A stretch of 62,098 nt of DNA from an uncultured Prevotella sp. GTDB lineage: Bacteria > Bacteroidota > Bacteroidia > Bacteroidales > Bacteroidaceae. The translations under genes were made by a program, and so were the position numbers. Under the pieces are notes generated by a model that searched no databases, had not been told where the DNA came from, and worked only from the letters and a program-made list of their open reading frames with translations. Shown piece by piece: positions 43,775-52,554 of the stretch. The stretch is taken from contig CABUXJ010000014.1 of NCBI GenBank assembly GCA_902495455.1, positions 1 to 62,098 on the forward strand. Direction: 5' to 3'. How positions within the stretch are numbered: position 1 is the stretch's first letter; each line of letters starts with the position of its first letter.

Positions 43775-44617
43775 ATGAAGAGAATAGCGATACAGGGACT
43801 GATAGGGTCATTCCACGACATTGCGGCCAACCAGTATTTCGACGGCGAGCAGGTGCAGCTGATATGCTGCGCCACGTTCGAGGAAGTGTTTGAGAACATA
43901 CAGCGCGACCCTACCGTCATCGGCATGATGGCCATAGAGAACACCATTGCCGGAAGCCTGCTCCACAACTATGAACTGCTGCGCGACTCGGGAACAACGG
44001 TCGTCGGAGAGCACAAACTCCACATATCCCATTGCATCTGCTGTCTGCCGGAGGACGATTGGGACACGATAGAGGAGGTCCACTCGCACCCTGTGGCACT
44101 CATGCAGTGCCGCAATTTCCTCTCGGGACACCCGACGTTGAAGGCTGTCGAGAGCGAGGACACCGCCGGTTCGGCCAAGGAGATAGCCGAAGGCAGACAT
44201 CGCGGATGGGCCGCTATATGCAGCGCGAGTGCCGCACGGCTCTACGGCATGAAGATACTGGAAGACCACATCGAGGACAACAAACACAACTTCACCCGCT
44301 TCCTCGTCGTGTGCAACCCGCGCAAGGCCGACTTCCTGCGCTCACTCGACCGGACGAACAAGTCGAGTCTCGTCTTCTCGTTGCCCCACGAAGAGGGCTC
44401 TCTGTCGCAAGTGCTCAGCATACTGTCTTTTTACAAGATAAACATGACGAAGATACAGTCGCTGCCCATCATCGGCCACGAGTGGGAATATATGTTCTAC
44501 GTGGACGTGACCTACGACAACCTGACCCGCTACCGGCAGAGCATCGACGCTATAACACCGCTTACCAAGGAACTCAAAATATTAGGAGAATATCAAGATG
44601 GAAAACAATCAGAATAG
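43775..44617 (+). CDS. pheA: Prephenate dehydratase
   Basis: A protein of 280 residues that converts prephenate to phenylpyruvate. The catalytic domain has GLIGSFHDIAANQYF, MAIENTIAGSLLHNYELL, the catalytic-threonine motif NFTRFLVV, and HSHPVALMQC. A C-terminal ACT domain (about 195-275) starts KSSLVFSLPHEEGSLSQVLSIL; in place of the ESRP motif of Phe-regulated enzymes it reads QSLP, so feedback control may differ. It is the first structural gene after the attenuator and overlaps the aminotransferase gene by 20 bases. Confidence 0.95.
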   Translation: MKRIAIQGLIGSFHDIAANQYFDGEQVQLICCATFEEVFENIQRDPTVIGMMAIENTIAGSLLHNYELLRDSGTTVVGEHKLHISHCICCLPEDDWDTIEEVHSHPVALMQCRNFLSGHPTLKAVESEDTAGSAKEIAEGRHRGWAAICSASAARLYGMKILEDHIEDNKHNFTRFLVVCNPRKADFLRSLDRTNKSSLVFSLPHEEGSLSQVLSILSFYKINMTKIQSLPIIGHEWEYMFYVDVTYDNLTRYRQSIDAITPLTKELKILGEYQDGKQSE

Positions 44618-45773
44618 CATACAACCAGCCAATCGGCTTTCGCTCGTGAGCGAATATTACTTCAGCCGCAAGCTGAAGGAAGTGGCACGCATGAACGCCG
44701 AAGGCCGCGACATCATCAGTCTGGCCATAGGCAGTCCCGACATGCCGCCGTCGGAGAAGACCGTCGAGACGCTCTGCGACGTGGCCCGCCGTGCAGACAG
44801 CCACGGCTATCAACCCACATCGGGTACGCCCGAATTGCGGCAGGCTATGGCCGGATTCTACAAACGGTGGTACGGCGTGGAGCTTGACGCCGCCACGGAG
44901 ATACAGCCGCTCATCGGTTCCAAGGAAGGCATACTCCACGTGACGCTCGCTTTCGTCAATCCCGGCGAGGAGGTGCTTGTGCCCAACCCCGGATATCCCA
45001 CGTACACGTCGCTCAGCAAGATACTCGGCGCGCGGGTGGTCAACTACAATCTGCGTGAGGACAACGGCTGGCAGCCCGATTTCGATGAATTGGAAACGAT
45101 GGACCTGAGCCGCGTCCGCCTGATGTGGACCAACTATCCGAACATGCCCACGGGCGGCAACGCGCGCCGCGAGACCTACGAACGGCTTGTCGACTTCGCC
45201 CGTCGCCACGGTATAGTCGTCGTAAACGACAATCCTTATTCGTTCATCCTCAACGACAATCCCATGTCGCTGCTCCAGATTCCTGGCGCCAAGGACTGCT
45301 GCATCGAGTTCAACTCGATGTCCAAGAGCCACAACATGCCCGGCTGGCGCGTGGGAATGTGCGCGTCAAACGCCACGTTCATCAGCTGGATACTCAAGAT
45401 AAAGAGCAACATCGACAGCGGAACGTTCCGCGGACTGCAGCTCGCTGCCGCCGAGGCATACGCCAACAGCGACGAATGGCACCGCGAGGCCAACATCGCC
45501 ACGTACTCCCGCCGTCGTCGCTATGCCGAGGAGATAATGCGCGTGCTGGGCTGCACATACGATCCGACGCAGGTGGGAATGTTCCTTTGGGGCCGCATCC
45601 CCGACACATATAATAATGTGGAGGACCTCACCGAGCGCATACTCCACGAAGCCCGCGTCTTCATCACGCCCGGATTTATCTTCGGCAGCAACGGCGAGCG
45701 CTACATCCGCATATCGCTCTGCGCCAAGGAAGAGAAGCTGGAGGAGGCTCTCGCGAGGATAAAGGCACTATAA
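44598..45773 (+). CDS. PLP-dependent class I/II aminotransferase (aromatic)
   Basis: A protein of 391 residues with fold-type I motifs: SLAIGSPDMPPSEKTVETL, the TSGTPELRQAMAGFYKRW cofactor phosphate region, WTNYPNMPTGG, VVNDNPYS, and the PLP lysine in NSMSKSHNMPGWRVG. Alone the family could be an aspartate or LL-diaminopimelate aminotransferase. Placed between pheA and the DAHP synthase gene, it most likely converts phenylpyruvate and 4-hydroxyphenylpyruvate to Phe and Tyr. It starts 20 bases inside pheA, implying translational coupling. Confidence 0.9.
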   Translation: MENNQNSIQPANRLSLVSEYYFSRKLKEVARMNAEGRDIISLAIGSPDMPPSEKTVETLCDVARRADSHGYQPTSGTPELRQAMAGFYKRWYGVELDAATEIQPLIGSKEGILHVTLAFVNPGEEVLVPNPGYPTYTSLSKILGARVVNYNLREDNGWQPDFDELETMDLSRVRLMWTNYPNMPTGGNARRETYERLVDFARRHGIVVVNDNPYSFILNDNPMSLLQIPGAKDCCIEFNSMSKSHNMPGWRVGMCASNATFISWILKIKSNIDSGTFRGLQLAAAEAYANSDEWHREANIATYSRRRRYAEEIMRVLGCTYDPTQVGMFLWGRIPDTYNNVEDLTERILHEARVFITPGFIFGSNGERYIRISLCAKEEKLEEALARIKAL

Positions 45774-45929
45774 TAGAGGCCCCTCCGGCTCCCCCAAGGG
45801 GGAGAGACCTGTGGTAAATTGATGAAGGTGGATTGATGGATTGATATGCCCGAAAGCTTTTCGCAATGTCCCATACCTCCCATCTCTCTCATAATCTCTC
45901 ATCTCTCCCATCTCTCCCATCCCTCCCAT
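45774..45929. repeat. Spacer with GC hairpin module and CTCCCAT microsatellite
   Basis: CTCCGGCTCCCCCAAGGGGGAGAG (as separate words within 45784-45810) repeats a module of the 29.5-kb element. From 45869 to 45929 run imperfect copies of CTCCCATCT/CTCTCAT. There is no terminator T-run, so the operon can read through to 45961. Confidence 0.7.
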
Positions 45930-45960
45930 AAAAAAAAGAAATCAAAAAAATGAAATAACT

Positions 45961-47025
45961 ATGGAACTTGAATTAGAGAAACTCCAACTTCCGAGCGACA
46001 ATGAGCGCCCGTATGTGATAGCAGGCCCATGCTCGGCCGAGACAGAAGAGCAAGTGATGACAACGGCACAACAGTTGGCAGACAAAGGTTGCCACATATT
46101 CCGTGCCGGAGTGTGGAAACCGCGCACGAAGCCGGGCGGATTTGAAGGCAATGGCGAGAAGGCACTGCCGTGGATGGCCCGCGTCAAGAAGGAGACGGGC
46201 ATGCTCATCGCGACAGAAGTGGCCACACCCGAGCATGTCGAACTGGCTCTGAAATACGGAATGGACATACTTTGGGTGGGCGCCCGCACATCGGCCAACC
46301 CTTTTGCGATGCAGGCTTTGGCCGATTCACTGAGAGGAGTTGACATCCCTGTGCTCGTGAAAAATCCCGTCAACCCTGACCTCGAACTGTGGATCGGAGC
46401 GCTGGAGCGCATCAATCAGGCCGGAATAAAGCGTCTCGGAGCCATCCACCGCGGTTTTTCGAGCTACGACAAGAAGATCTACCGCAACCTGCCCATGTGG
46501 CAGATTCCCATCGAGTTGCACCGCCGCATCCCCGGACTCCCCGTCTTCTGCGACCCGAGCCACATCGGAGGCAGCCGCGAACTGGTGGCCCCGCTTTGCC
46601 AGCAGGCTATGGATCTCGGTTTCGACGGGCTCATCGTCGAGAGCCACTGCAACCCCGACTGTGCGTGGAGCGACGCCAAACAGCAGGTGACGCCCGACGT
46701 GCTCGACTATATCCTGAGCTTGCTCGTCGTGCGTGACAAGGCTGTCACGACGGAAGGTATCGTCCAGCTGCGCAAGCAGATTGACGAACTGGACAACCAG
46801 CTGATGGAACTACTGTCGAAGCGCATGCGCGTCTGCCGCGAGATCGGACAGTATAAGAAGGAGCACAACATGACAGTACTGCAGACCACACGTTATAACG
46901 AGATACTCGACAAGCGCGGGGCGCAGGGTTCTCTCTGCGGCATGGATGCCGATTTCGTGAAGCGTGTGTTTGAAGAGATACACGAAGAGTCCGTGCGTCA
47001 GCAGATGGAGATAATCAACAAGTAA
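45961..47025 (+). CDS. Bifunctional DAHP synthase / chorismate mutase
   Basis: A protein of 354 residues. Residues about 1-265 are a type I-beta (KDOPS-like) DAHP synthase with YVIAGPCSAE, FRAGVWKPRTKPGGFEG, LWVGARTSANPF, LVKNPVNPD, AIHRGFSSYD and FCDPSHIGG. Residues about 270-354 are an AroQ chorismate mutase helix bundle (LRKQIDELDNQLMELLSKRM then CREIGQYKKEHNMTVLQ). It both opens the shikimate pathway and converts chorismate to prephenate, the substrate of pheA and tyrA on either side. The fusion lets the mutase domain act as the allosteric sensor in related enzymes; that regulation here is inference. Confidence 0.95.
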   Translation: MELELEKLQLPSDNERPYVIAGPCSAETEEQVMTTAQQLADKGCHIFRAGVWKPRTKPGGFEGNGEKALPWMARVKKETGMLIATEVATPEHVELALKYGMDILWVGARTSANPFAMQALADSLRGVDIPVLVKNPVNPDLELWIGALERINQAGIKRLGAIHRGFSSYDKKIYRNLPMWQIPIELHRRIPGLPVFCDPSHIGGSRELVAPLCQQAMDLGFDGLIVESHCNPDCAWSDAKQQVTPDVLDYILSLLVVRDKAVTTEGIVQLRKQIDELDNQLMELLSKRMRVCREIGQYKKEHNMTVLQTTRYNEILDKRGAQGSLCGMDADFVKRVFEEIHEESVRQQMEIINK

Positions 47026-47032
47026 AATTTTT

Positions 47033-47160
47033 AATGAAGAATGAAGAATCGGCTGGCGCGTTGTGATGGGGATGATTATTAACAAGATTTCCTGAACGCG
47101 TCTGTCTCTCATTCTCGTCTACATTTGGATTCTTCACTCTTCGTTCTTCACTCTTCACTT
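47033..47160. repeat. GAAGA-type hairpin repeat, copy 3
   Basis: AATGAAGAATGAAGAATC on the left and GATTCTTCACTCTTCGTTCTTCACTC on the right flank a core of about 80 bases beginning GGCTGGCGCG. It separates the DAHP synthase gene from tyrA inside the operon. Confidence 0.75.
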
Positions 47161-47166
47161 AAAAAC

Positions 47167-47961
47167 ATGAGAATATTAGTATTGGGAGCAGGCAAGATGG
47201 GCAGTTTCTTCCTCGACCTGCTCAGTTTCGACCACGAGACGGCCGTCTTCGAGAAAGACCCGAAACGGATGCGTTTCACGTACAACTGCCAGCGGCTGAC
47301 CACGCTTGACGAGATAAGGGAGTTCTGTCCGGAGCTTGTCATCAACGCCGTGACGGTCAAATATACCATCGCCGCCTTCCGTGAAGTCATGCCTTTTCTT
47401 CCGGACGATTGCATCATCAGCGACATATCGTCGGTCAAGACGGGGCTGAAGGACTTCTACGAGCAGAGCGGCCACCGCTACGTATCGACACACCCGATGT
47501 TCGGACCGACCTTCGCCAATCTCCAGCAGCTCAACGAAGAGAACGCCATCATCATCAGCGAGGGCGACTATATGGGCCGTATATTCTTCAAGGACCTTTA
47601 TTCAAAACTGGGACTGAACATCTACGAGTATACCTTTGAGGAGCACGACCGCACCGTGGCCTACTCCCTGAGCATTCCGTTCGTGAGCACTTTCGTATTT
47701 GCGGCGGTCATGAAGCATCAGGATGCGCCCGGAACGACGTTCAAGCGCCACCTGAAGATAGCCAAGGGCGTGCTCAGCGAAGACGATTTCCTGCTTCAGG
47801 AGATTCTCTTCAATCCCTATACCGGCGAGCAGGTGGAGCAGATCCGCAACGAGCTGAAAGACTTGCTGGACATCATCGGCAGCAAGGACGCTGAGGGCAT
47901 GAAGGCATATCTGACCAAGATACGCAACAACGTGAAGCGCGACATCGACACAATCAAATGA
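47167..47961 (+). CDS. tyrA: Prephenate dehydrogenase
   Basis: From ATG 47167 the protein has 264 residues. It starts MRILVLGAGKMGSFF, a Rossmann NAD(P) site, followed by VINAVTVKYTIAAF, the conserved DISSVKTGLKDFY and STHPMFGPTFANL blocks, and a helical C-terminal part (HDRTVAYSLSIPFV). It oxidatively decarboxylates prephenate to 4-hydroxyphenylpyruvate for tyrosine. The open frame upstream of 47167 runs into the GAAGA repeat and is rejected. It is the last gene of the operon before a strong terminator. Confidence 0.93.
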   Translation: MRILVLGAGKMGSFFLDLLSFDHETAVFEKDPKRMRFTYNCQRLTTLDEIREFCPELVINAVTVKYTIAAFREVMPFLPDDCIISDISSVKTGLKDFYEQSGHRYVSTHPMFGPTFANLQQLNEENAIIISEGDYMGRIFFKDLYSKLGLNIYEYTFEEHDRTVAYSLSIPFVSTFVFAAVMKHQDAPGTTFKRHLKIAKGVLSEDDFLLQEILFNPYTGEQVEQIRNELKDLLDIIGSKDAEGMKAYLTKIRNNVKRDIDTIK

Positions 47962-47973
47962 CGGTGAGGGCAA

Positions 47974-48042
47974 AACAAAAACCGGCCGATACGCCGACGT
48001 GACCCGTTTTCAGTCACATCGGCGTATCGGCCGGTTTTTGTT
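47974..48042. terminator. Bidirectional terminator between tyrA and the MATE gene
   Basis: Perfect arms of 23 bp (ACAAAAACCGGCCGATACGC... and its complement, 48020-48042) with an inner CGTGAC/GTCACA stem, and A/T runs serving both strands. Confidence 0.92.
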
Positions 48043-48052
48043 CTGCCTGTTT

Positions 48053-49405
48053 TCAGGCCGTCTGCATATACCTTATCTTCTTTCTTATTCTCGCAATCAT
48101 CAGCACCGCTGCGGCAGAAAGCCCGAACACATATCCGGCGAAGAGTCCGTCGGGACCCATGCCGCAGTGGAAGGCCAGCATATAGCCCACCGGCAGATTG
48201 AGCACCCAATAGGCCATGACGGCTATGGGCATGATAATCTTGACGTCCTGAATACCGCGGAGTGATCCGGCGGAGACATGCTGAAGGCCGTCGGACAGCT
48301 GGTACATGGCGGCATAGACGAGCAGCGAGGCCGTGATGGAGATGACCTCGGCGTTTTGGGTGAACATGGCCGGAATGGCGAAGCGCAGCGATATGAACGT
48401 GATGGCGGCAATGGCGTTCCACAACAGCACGAGATGGTAGGACGCCTTGATGGTCAGTGACAGTTGCGGAATGTCGCGCATGCCGTAGCAGTGGGACACG
48501 CGGATGGTCGTGGCGGCGCCGATGGCCATCACGATCATGAACGAACAGTTGCTCACGGTGATGGAAATGTGGTTCGCGCTGAGCGCTTCCGTGCCCAGCC
48601 ATCCCATCATGATGCTCGTCCCGACGAAGGCCGACGACTCCGTGAATGCCTGTGCCGATATGGGCATGCCCATCCGTATCAGTTTGCGGATGGTCGTCCA
48701 TGACCAGCGTCGGAGGGAGAAGCCGCTGAGGTAGGGACGGTAGACAGGGCGGCTGGCAAACCAGCCGACGATGAGCATGGAGGCGAGGATGCGGGAAATC
48801 AGTGTTGACAGGCCGGCTCCTGTTGCTCCCATCTCGTCGAAGCCCATGCGGCCGAAGATGAGCACCCAGTTGAGGGCGATGTTGACGGCGTTGGCAATGA
48901 TGGTCACGACCATCTCCACCTTCGTGTTGCCCACGCCTTCAAGAAACTGCTTGAAGGCGAAGAAGAGCATCACGAACGGCATGCTGACGAGCAGCATCTT
49001 ATAATATGGTATGGCCATCGTCACGACTTCGTCCGGCTGTCCCATGTGGTTCATCAGCGGTATCGCGGCATATTGGGCGGCGGAGCAGATGAAGCCCAGC
49101 AGGACATAGAAGAGTATGCCGTTGTGGAGCAGTGCGGCCGAACGTTTGTGCTCGCCCCTGACGTACAGCTCGCCGACGAGCGGTGTAAGTCCGAGGGCCA
49201 CGCCGATGGACGCGATGAAGAATATGAACGAGATGGAACCGCCGAACGACACGGCAGCCAGCGGCACGGGATTGGTCCCGCCGTAGTTTCCCACCATCAG
49301 GTTGTCGGCCATCTGTGTGGTCATCTGTCCCAGTTGTGTGAGCATTACGGGCAATGCCAGCATCAGATTCTGCCGGTATTGCTCTTTGTATTTAGTAAAA
49401 AACAT
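48053..49405 (-). CDS. MATE family efflux transporter
   Basis: A protein of 450 residues with about twelve membrane helices in two related halves, the normal size for the family. Signatures include LPVMLTQLGQMTTQMADNLMVGNYGG, PLVGELYVRGEHKR and SESSAFVGTSIMMGWLGTEAL near the start of the second half. The NorM/DinF-type carriers export drugs or metabolites in exchange for Na+ or H+. The substrate is unknown. It is the last core gene before the accessory region; an IS30 element lies 75 bases beyond its -7 box. Confidence 0.93.
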   Translation of the reverse strand: MFFTKYKEQYRQNLMLALPVMLTQLGQMTTQMADNLMVGNYGGTNPVPLAAVSFGGSISFIFFIASIGVALGLTPLVGELYVRGEHKRSAALLHNGILFYVLLGFICSAAQYAAIPLMNHMGQPDEVVTMAIPYYKMLLVSMPFVMLFFAFKQFLEGVGNTKVEMVVTIIANAVNIALNWVLIFGRMGFDEMGATGAGLSTLISRILASMLIVGWFASRPVYRPYLSGFSLRRWSWTTIRKLIRMGMPISAQAFTESSAFVGTSIMMGWLGTEALSANHISITVSNCSFMIVMAIGAATTIRVSHCYGMRDIPQLSLTIKASYHLVLLWNAIAAITFISLRFAIPAMFTQNAEVISITASLLVYAAMYQLSDGLQHVSAGSLRGIQDVKIIMPIAVMAYWVLNLPVGYMLAFHCGMGPDGLFAGYVFGLSAAAVLMIARIRKKIRYMQTA

Positions 49406-49473
49406 AGTCTTCCAGTATGAATAGATAGTGATTCAATCGGTGTCTGTCCGTAGCATCTCCGGATAGAGGACTG

Positions 49474-49481
49474 CAAAGGTA
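49474..49481 (-). promoter_or_regulatory. -7 box (TACCTTTG) for the MATE gene
   Basis: The minus strand reads TACCTTTG 69 bases before the start at 49405, matching TAnnTTTG. Confidence 0.55.
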
Positions 49482-49555
49482 GTCATATTTTGTTATACCG
49501 ATAGAGCGGATAACGATATTTAACATCGGAGGTTGGCAGTTGGGAACAAAACGTA

Positions 49556-50680
49556 GAGTCCAACAGCAACTGCAACGTTAGGCAAATGCCTCGAAGAAGC
49601 ATTTGAGCGGCATGAGAAATTTTAGTTTTTCCCTAGGCCTTCGGTTCAATTTTTTCTGGATGCTCATGATCTGTCTGTCCGTGAAATCGTTGAAGTTGGA
49701 CTTTTTGGGAATGTACGTTCTGATGAGCTTGTTCGCGTTCTCGATGGCTCTTTTCTGCCAGGAGGCGTATGAGCCTGCGAAGTATACGATGACTTTCTGT
49801 TTCCCTTTCGGCGTCAGTCCCTTTGTAATTTCGAGGTGTGCGGCGAACTCGCACCCGTTGTCGGTGGTGATGGTCTTCACGTAGTCCCTGTATGGGAAGA
49901 GCAGCCTCACGACGGCCTTTGCCGTGGGTATGGCCTTTCTTCCCTGTGGCAGCTTCTCCATGAGGATGAAGTTGGTGGAGCGCTCTGTGAGGGTGAGTAT
50001 GGCATGCCCGTATGAGTCCACGATGGTGTCCATCTCCCAGTCCCCGAAACGTTTGCCGTCCGCCTCTTTCGGCCGCAGGTGTATGCTGGTGCGGTTTGTG
50101 ATGTTCGTGGCCTTTGTCGAGCGCAACGACTTGCCCCTGCGCGTGTATTTGAACCCATGCTGCAGGTGCGGCCTGAGCCTGCCCGTCGTGTCGGCATACA
50201 CATGGTTGTAGATGGTCTGCTTGGCGATGTGCACGCCTTCCCTTCCCAGCACGCCGACGATTTGTGCCGGAGGCCAGTCCTCCATTATCATCCGCTCTAT
50301 GCGCCACCAGAGTTCCGGCGGCTTGCGGTGGTTGCCCGCAAGGCCGTGCCTGCGTCTCTGGCATTTGCGATGGGCGTTCAGCCACACGTACTCGCCGGAG
50401 GCGTTGCTGTTCCTGCTGACTTCCCTGCTCACGGTCGAGGAACTCTTTCCAATTTCTCTTGCGATGCGACTTTTGCTCCAATGCCGCTTGAGTCCGAGGT
50501 AAATTTCGTACCTTTGCTCCGAGGTTAATAGATACATGGCAATACAGAGTTAGTTAATCTCGGGGAGAGTTCTGCTCTCCTCTTTTTCTTTTTTGTACTG
50601 CTGTCGGACGCTCCCGCAGTGTTTTTCATAGTTTTTTAGGCTACGCCAACTACAAAAACGTTGCGTTTCTATTTGGATTC
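49556..50680 (-). mobile_element. IS30-family insertion sequence (1125 bp)
   Basis: The left end 49556-49579 (GAGTCCAA...GCAACGTT) and the right end 50657-50680, reversed, match at 17 of 24 positions and frame the single transposase gene. Length and layout fit an intact IS30-family copy. I could not identify an obvious target duplication. Confidence 0.75.
49578..50537 (-). CDS. IS30-family transposase
   Basis: A protein of 319 residues. The N-terminal helix-turn-helix begins LTSEQRYEIYLGLKRHWSKS with IGKSSSTVSREVSRN. The catalytic DDE core has D in FGDWEMDTIV, D in TTDNGCEF and E in ENANKLIRTYIPK, with the family signature between. It ends NRRPREKLKF...FFEAFA. It appears full-length and potentially active. 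A second, window-truncated relative with the same C-terminal pattern lies at 62007. Confidence 0.95.
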   Translation of the reverse strand: MYLLTSEQRYEIYLGLKRHWSKSRIAREIGKSSSTVSREVSRNSNASGEYVWLNAHRKCQRRRHGLAGNHRKPPELWWRIERMIMEDWPPAQIVGVLGREGVHIAKQTIYNHVYADTTGRLRPHLQHGFKYTRRGKSLRSTKATNITNRTSIHLRPKEADGKRFGDWEMDTIVDSYGHAILTLTERSTNFILMEKLPQGRKAIPTAKAVVRLLFPYRDYVKTITTDNGCEFAAHLEITKGLTPKGKQKVIVYFAGSYASWQKRAIENANKLIRTYIPKKSNFNDFTDRQIMSIQKKLNRRPREKLKFLMPLKCFFEAFA

Positions 50681-50693
50681 TTCAGGAGAGTTC

Positions 50694-50880
50694 ACAGCCT
50701 GACTAGCACCCCCGAAAAAGACTAAGAAATACTGCAACAGGAGGCATCCGAGGCACTATCTGGGCCATTGCTGTTTGACTCATGGGGCTTGGAAATCTGA
50801 AAAACGGACTCGACCGCCGTAGAATCAGCGGTCAGATCATACTTTTTTAATTTTTTCAAGTTTTATCGGACAGTAATAAT
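50694..50880 (+). repeat. IS4-family 3' end, left inverted copy
   Basis: About 187 bp that match 55221-55405 in reverse complement at roughly nine positions in ten over the inner 150. The + strand carries the decayed C-terminus of an IS4-type transposase (PEKD, stop, then EILQQEASEALSGPLLFDSW, ending at TGA 50798) and then the IS end TTTTATCGGACAG. It starts 14 bp from the IS30 right end, so the rest of this IS copy is gone. Confidence 0.75.
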
Positions 50881-50898
50881 AAAAAAAATATTTTTTTT

Positions 50899-50906
50899 GT
50901 AACTTT
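50899..50906 (+). promoter_or_regulatory. -7 box (TAACTTTG) of the CHASE2-caspase operon
   Basis: TAACTTTG lies just inside the left IS4-type repeat and 80 bases before the first ATG. An A/T-only run precedes it; no TTTG is found at the -33 position. Confidence 0.6.
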
Positions 50907-50985
50907 GCATCTGTTGATATATGCAACACGTTTGTAAATAACGGGGTTTAATAAATAACAGCCAATTTGGTGATGATTGTTTGGC

Positions 50986-51260
50986 ATGACGAATTTTAAT
51001 GTACAAATGATAGACTTTATACACCCAGAGGATGTTGTGGCATTGGAAGCCTTAAAGAAGATTCCAGTGTTACCTTCATTCAAGAAAATTATGGAGGATG
51101 GAGTGGTTACAGGCGAAGAAATCAAGGAACAACGAGAGAGAGTTACAAACCTCTTGAAAAAATTGAGCAAAGTTCTTCACCAGAACAGATAGACCAAGTT
51201 AGAGAGCTGTTGGCAGAGATTAGTGTACTTATAACTGTCAGTCAATACATTCAAGAATAA
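50986..51260 (+). pseudogene. Small protein split by a -1 frameshift at an A6 run
   Basis: ATG 50986 (MTNFNVQMIDFIHPEDVVA) reads in one frame to a stop at 51192. Moving back one base at AAAAAA (51157-51162) continues as KIEQSSSPEQIDQVRELLAE and on to a stop at 51260, giving about 91 residues with sensible composition to the end. The first ~38 residues resemble the N-terminus of M48-type peptidases I recall from Bacteroidota, without any zinc motif; the remainder is a short helical segment. It may be a one-base deletion or a programmed slip at G-AAA-AAA. It is the first gene of the AT-rich operon. Confidence 0.65.
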
Positions 51261-51306
51261 CGCTATTATGTAAATCTGAGAGTAGGAATAATAAACTAAA
51301 ACAATT

Positions 51307-52551
51307 ATGGGATTAAGGATAAATTATAATAAAGTGTATCGCTATTTGAAGAATAAATATGTAATATATTCTTTTATTAGTTCACTGTTCTTAATGCTTA
51401 TATCATATTTTGTAAATAATTCCCCGTTATTTACAGGAGAGTCGATGTTACAGTATTATGGGCTACAAAAAGTATGCGAGAAAATTGGAATTCATAAAAC
51501 TGTCAGTTATGGGGATGCTGTTTATTACAATATGTCCTATGACAAAATGCTGGTGCCGTCCATAGACAGAGCAGATACAATAGGAAATAATTGCATATCA
51601 GATAGAGGAAAACTTCTAAAATTTCTGCGTCTTTTAGAGAGTTCCAACAAATACAAATATATTATTGTCGACATTATATTTGATAAATCAGAACGTAGCG
51701 AATACGATGATGAGCTATATACTCAAATTAAGAAGATGCGCAATATTATCATAGCTGACCACTTAGAAGTGGATCATACTTGGCCAGATTTTCAAGAATC
51801 AAAAAAATCAGGGTTGGTAACTTACTTTGCGACAACCGTTTCAACCAACTTCGGTCGTATGGAATATTTGATTGGAGACAAAGAAAGTTTGCCATTAGCA
51901 GTCTATGAGAATATAACCCCCAAGGGTTCTATGAAGAGATATGGTATTGGAAGATTATCTCTATATACCATGAATGGTAAACTTTGTCAAAATAGTTGTT
52001 TCTTGACATTTGATAATACTTTCGTCAAACCGATAAAAACAGAAAAGAAACTAGATTTTTATGTTCACTCTAATAAGTTTATAAATTTAGGACAATTTAT
52101 AGATGACCCAACGAGTGATGAAGATGAATTGAAAGAGTTGATAGGTATAAATACCGATAACAAATATGTGGTTATTGGTGATTTTGTTGGTGATGTTCAT
52201 GACACTTATATAGGTGCTATACCTGGTTCGGTTATTATGATGAGAGCATTAGCAACACTTGAAGAAAACGGCAACATCGTAAAATTTGCGCATGTTATGT
52301 TGTGGCTGTTTGTATTCTTCCTTATAAATCTTTCAATTCTATATAACAGACCCATTTCCAAGCATATCCCTATAATTAAAAATATTCCCTATAAATTGTT
52401 TCACTTTTGCTTTTCTCTCATAACATTTACTTCCATCCTAATTGTAGTATCGACTATTGAATATATCTGTGAATATCAAACGTATTCTTTAGTTGTACCA
52501 ATATTATATTTTTCGATTTTGAAATTATATGTACAATATAAAAATCAATAG
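51307..52551 (+). CDS. CHASE2-domain membrane protein
   Basis: A protein of 414 residues. A membrane helix (about 20-40) leads to an extracytoplasmic CHASE2-type sensor (about 45-310), recognised by KYIIVDIIFDKSERSEYDDEL, IIIADHLEV, the FINLGQFIDD-like strand, NKYVVIGDFVGDVHDTYIG and PGSVIMMRALATLEENG. Three hydrophobic segments follow at about 315-335, 352-375 and 388-408. No kinase, cyclase or HTH output domain is attached, so the signal must pass to a partner, plausibly the caspase-like protein encoded two genes on. AT-rich codon use contrasts with the GC-rich core. Confidence 0.85.
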   Translation: MGLRINYNKVYRYLKNKYVIYSFISSLFLMLISYFVNNSPLFTGESMLQYYGLQKVCEKIGIHKTVSYGDAVYYNMSYDKMLVPSIDRADTIGNNCISDRGKLLKFLRLLESSNKYKYIIVDIIFDKSERSEYDDELYTQIKKMRNIIIADHLEVDHTWPDFQESKKSGLVTYFATTVSTNFGRMEYLIGDKESLPLAVYENITPKGSMKRYGIGRLSLYTMNGKLCQNSCFLTFDNTFVKPIKTEKKLDFYVHSNKFINLGQFIDDPTSDEDELKELIGINTDNKYVVIGDFVGDVHDTYIGAIPGSVIMMRALATLEENGNIVKFAHVMLWLFVFFLINLSILYNRPISKHIPIIKNIPYKLFHFCFSLITFTSILIVVSTIEYICEYQTYSLVVPILYFSILKLYVQYKNQ

Positions 52552-52554
52552 AAC

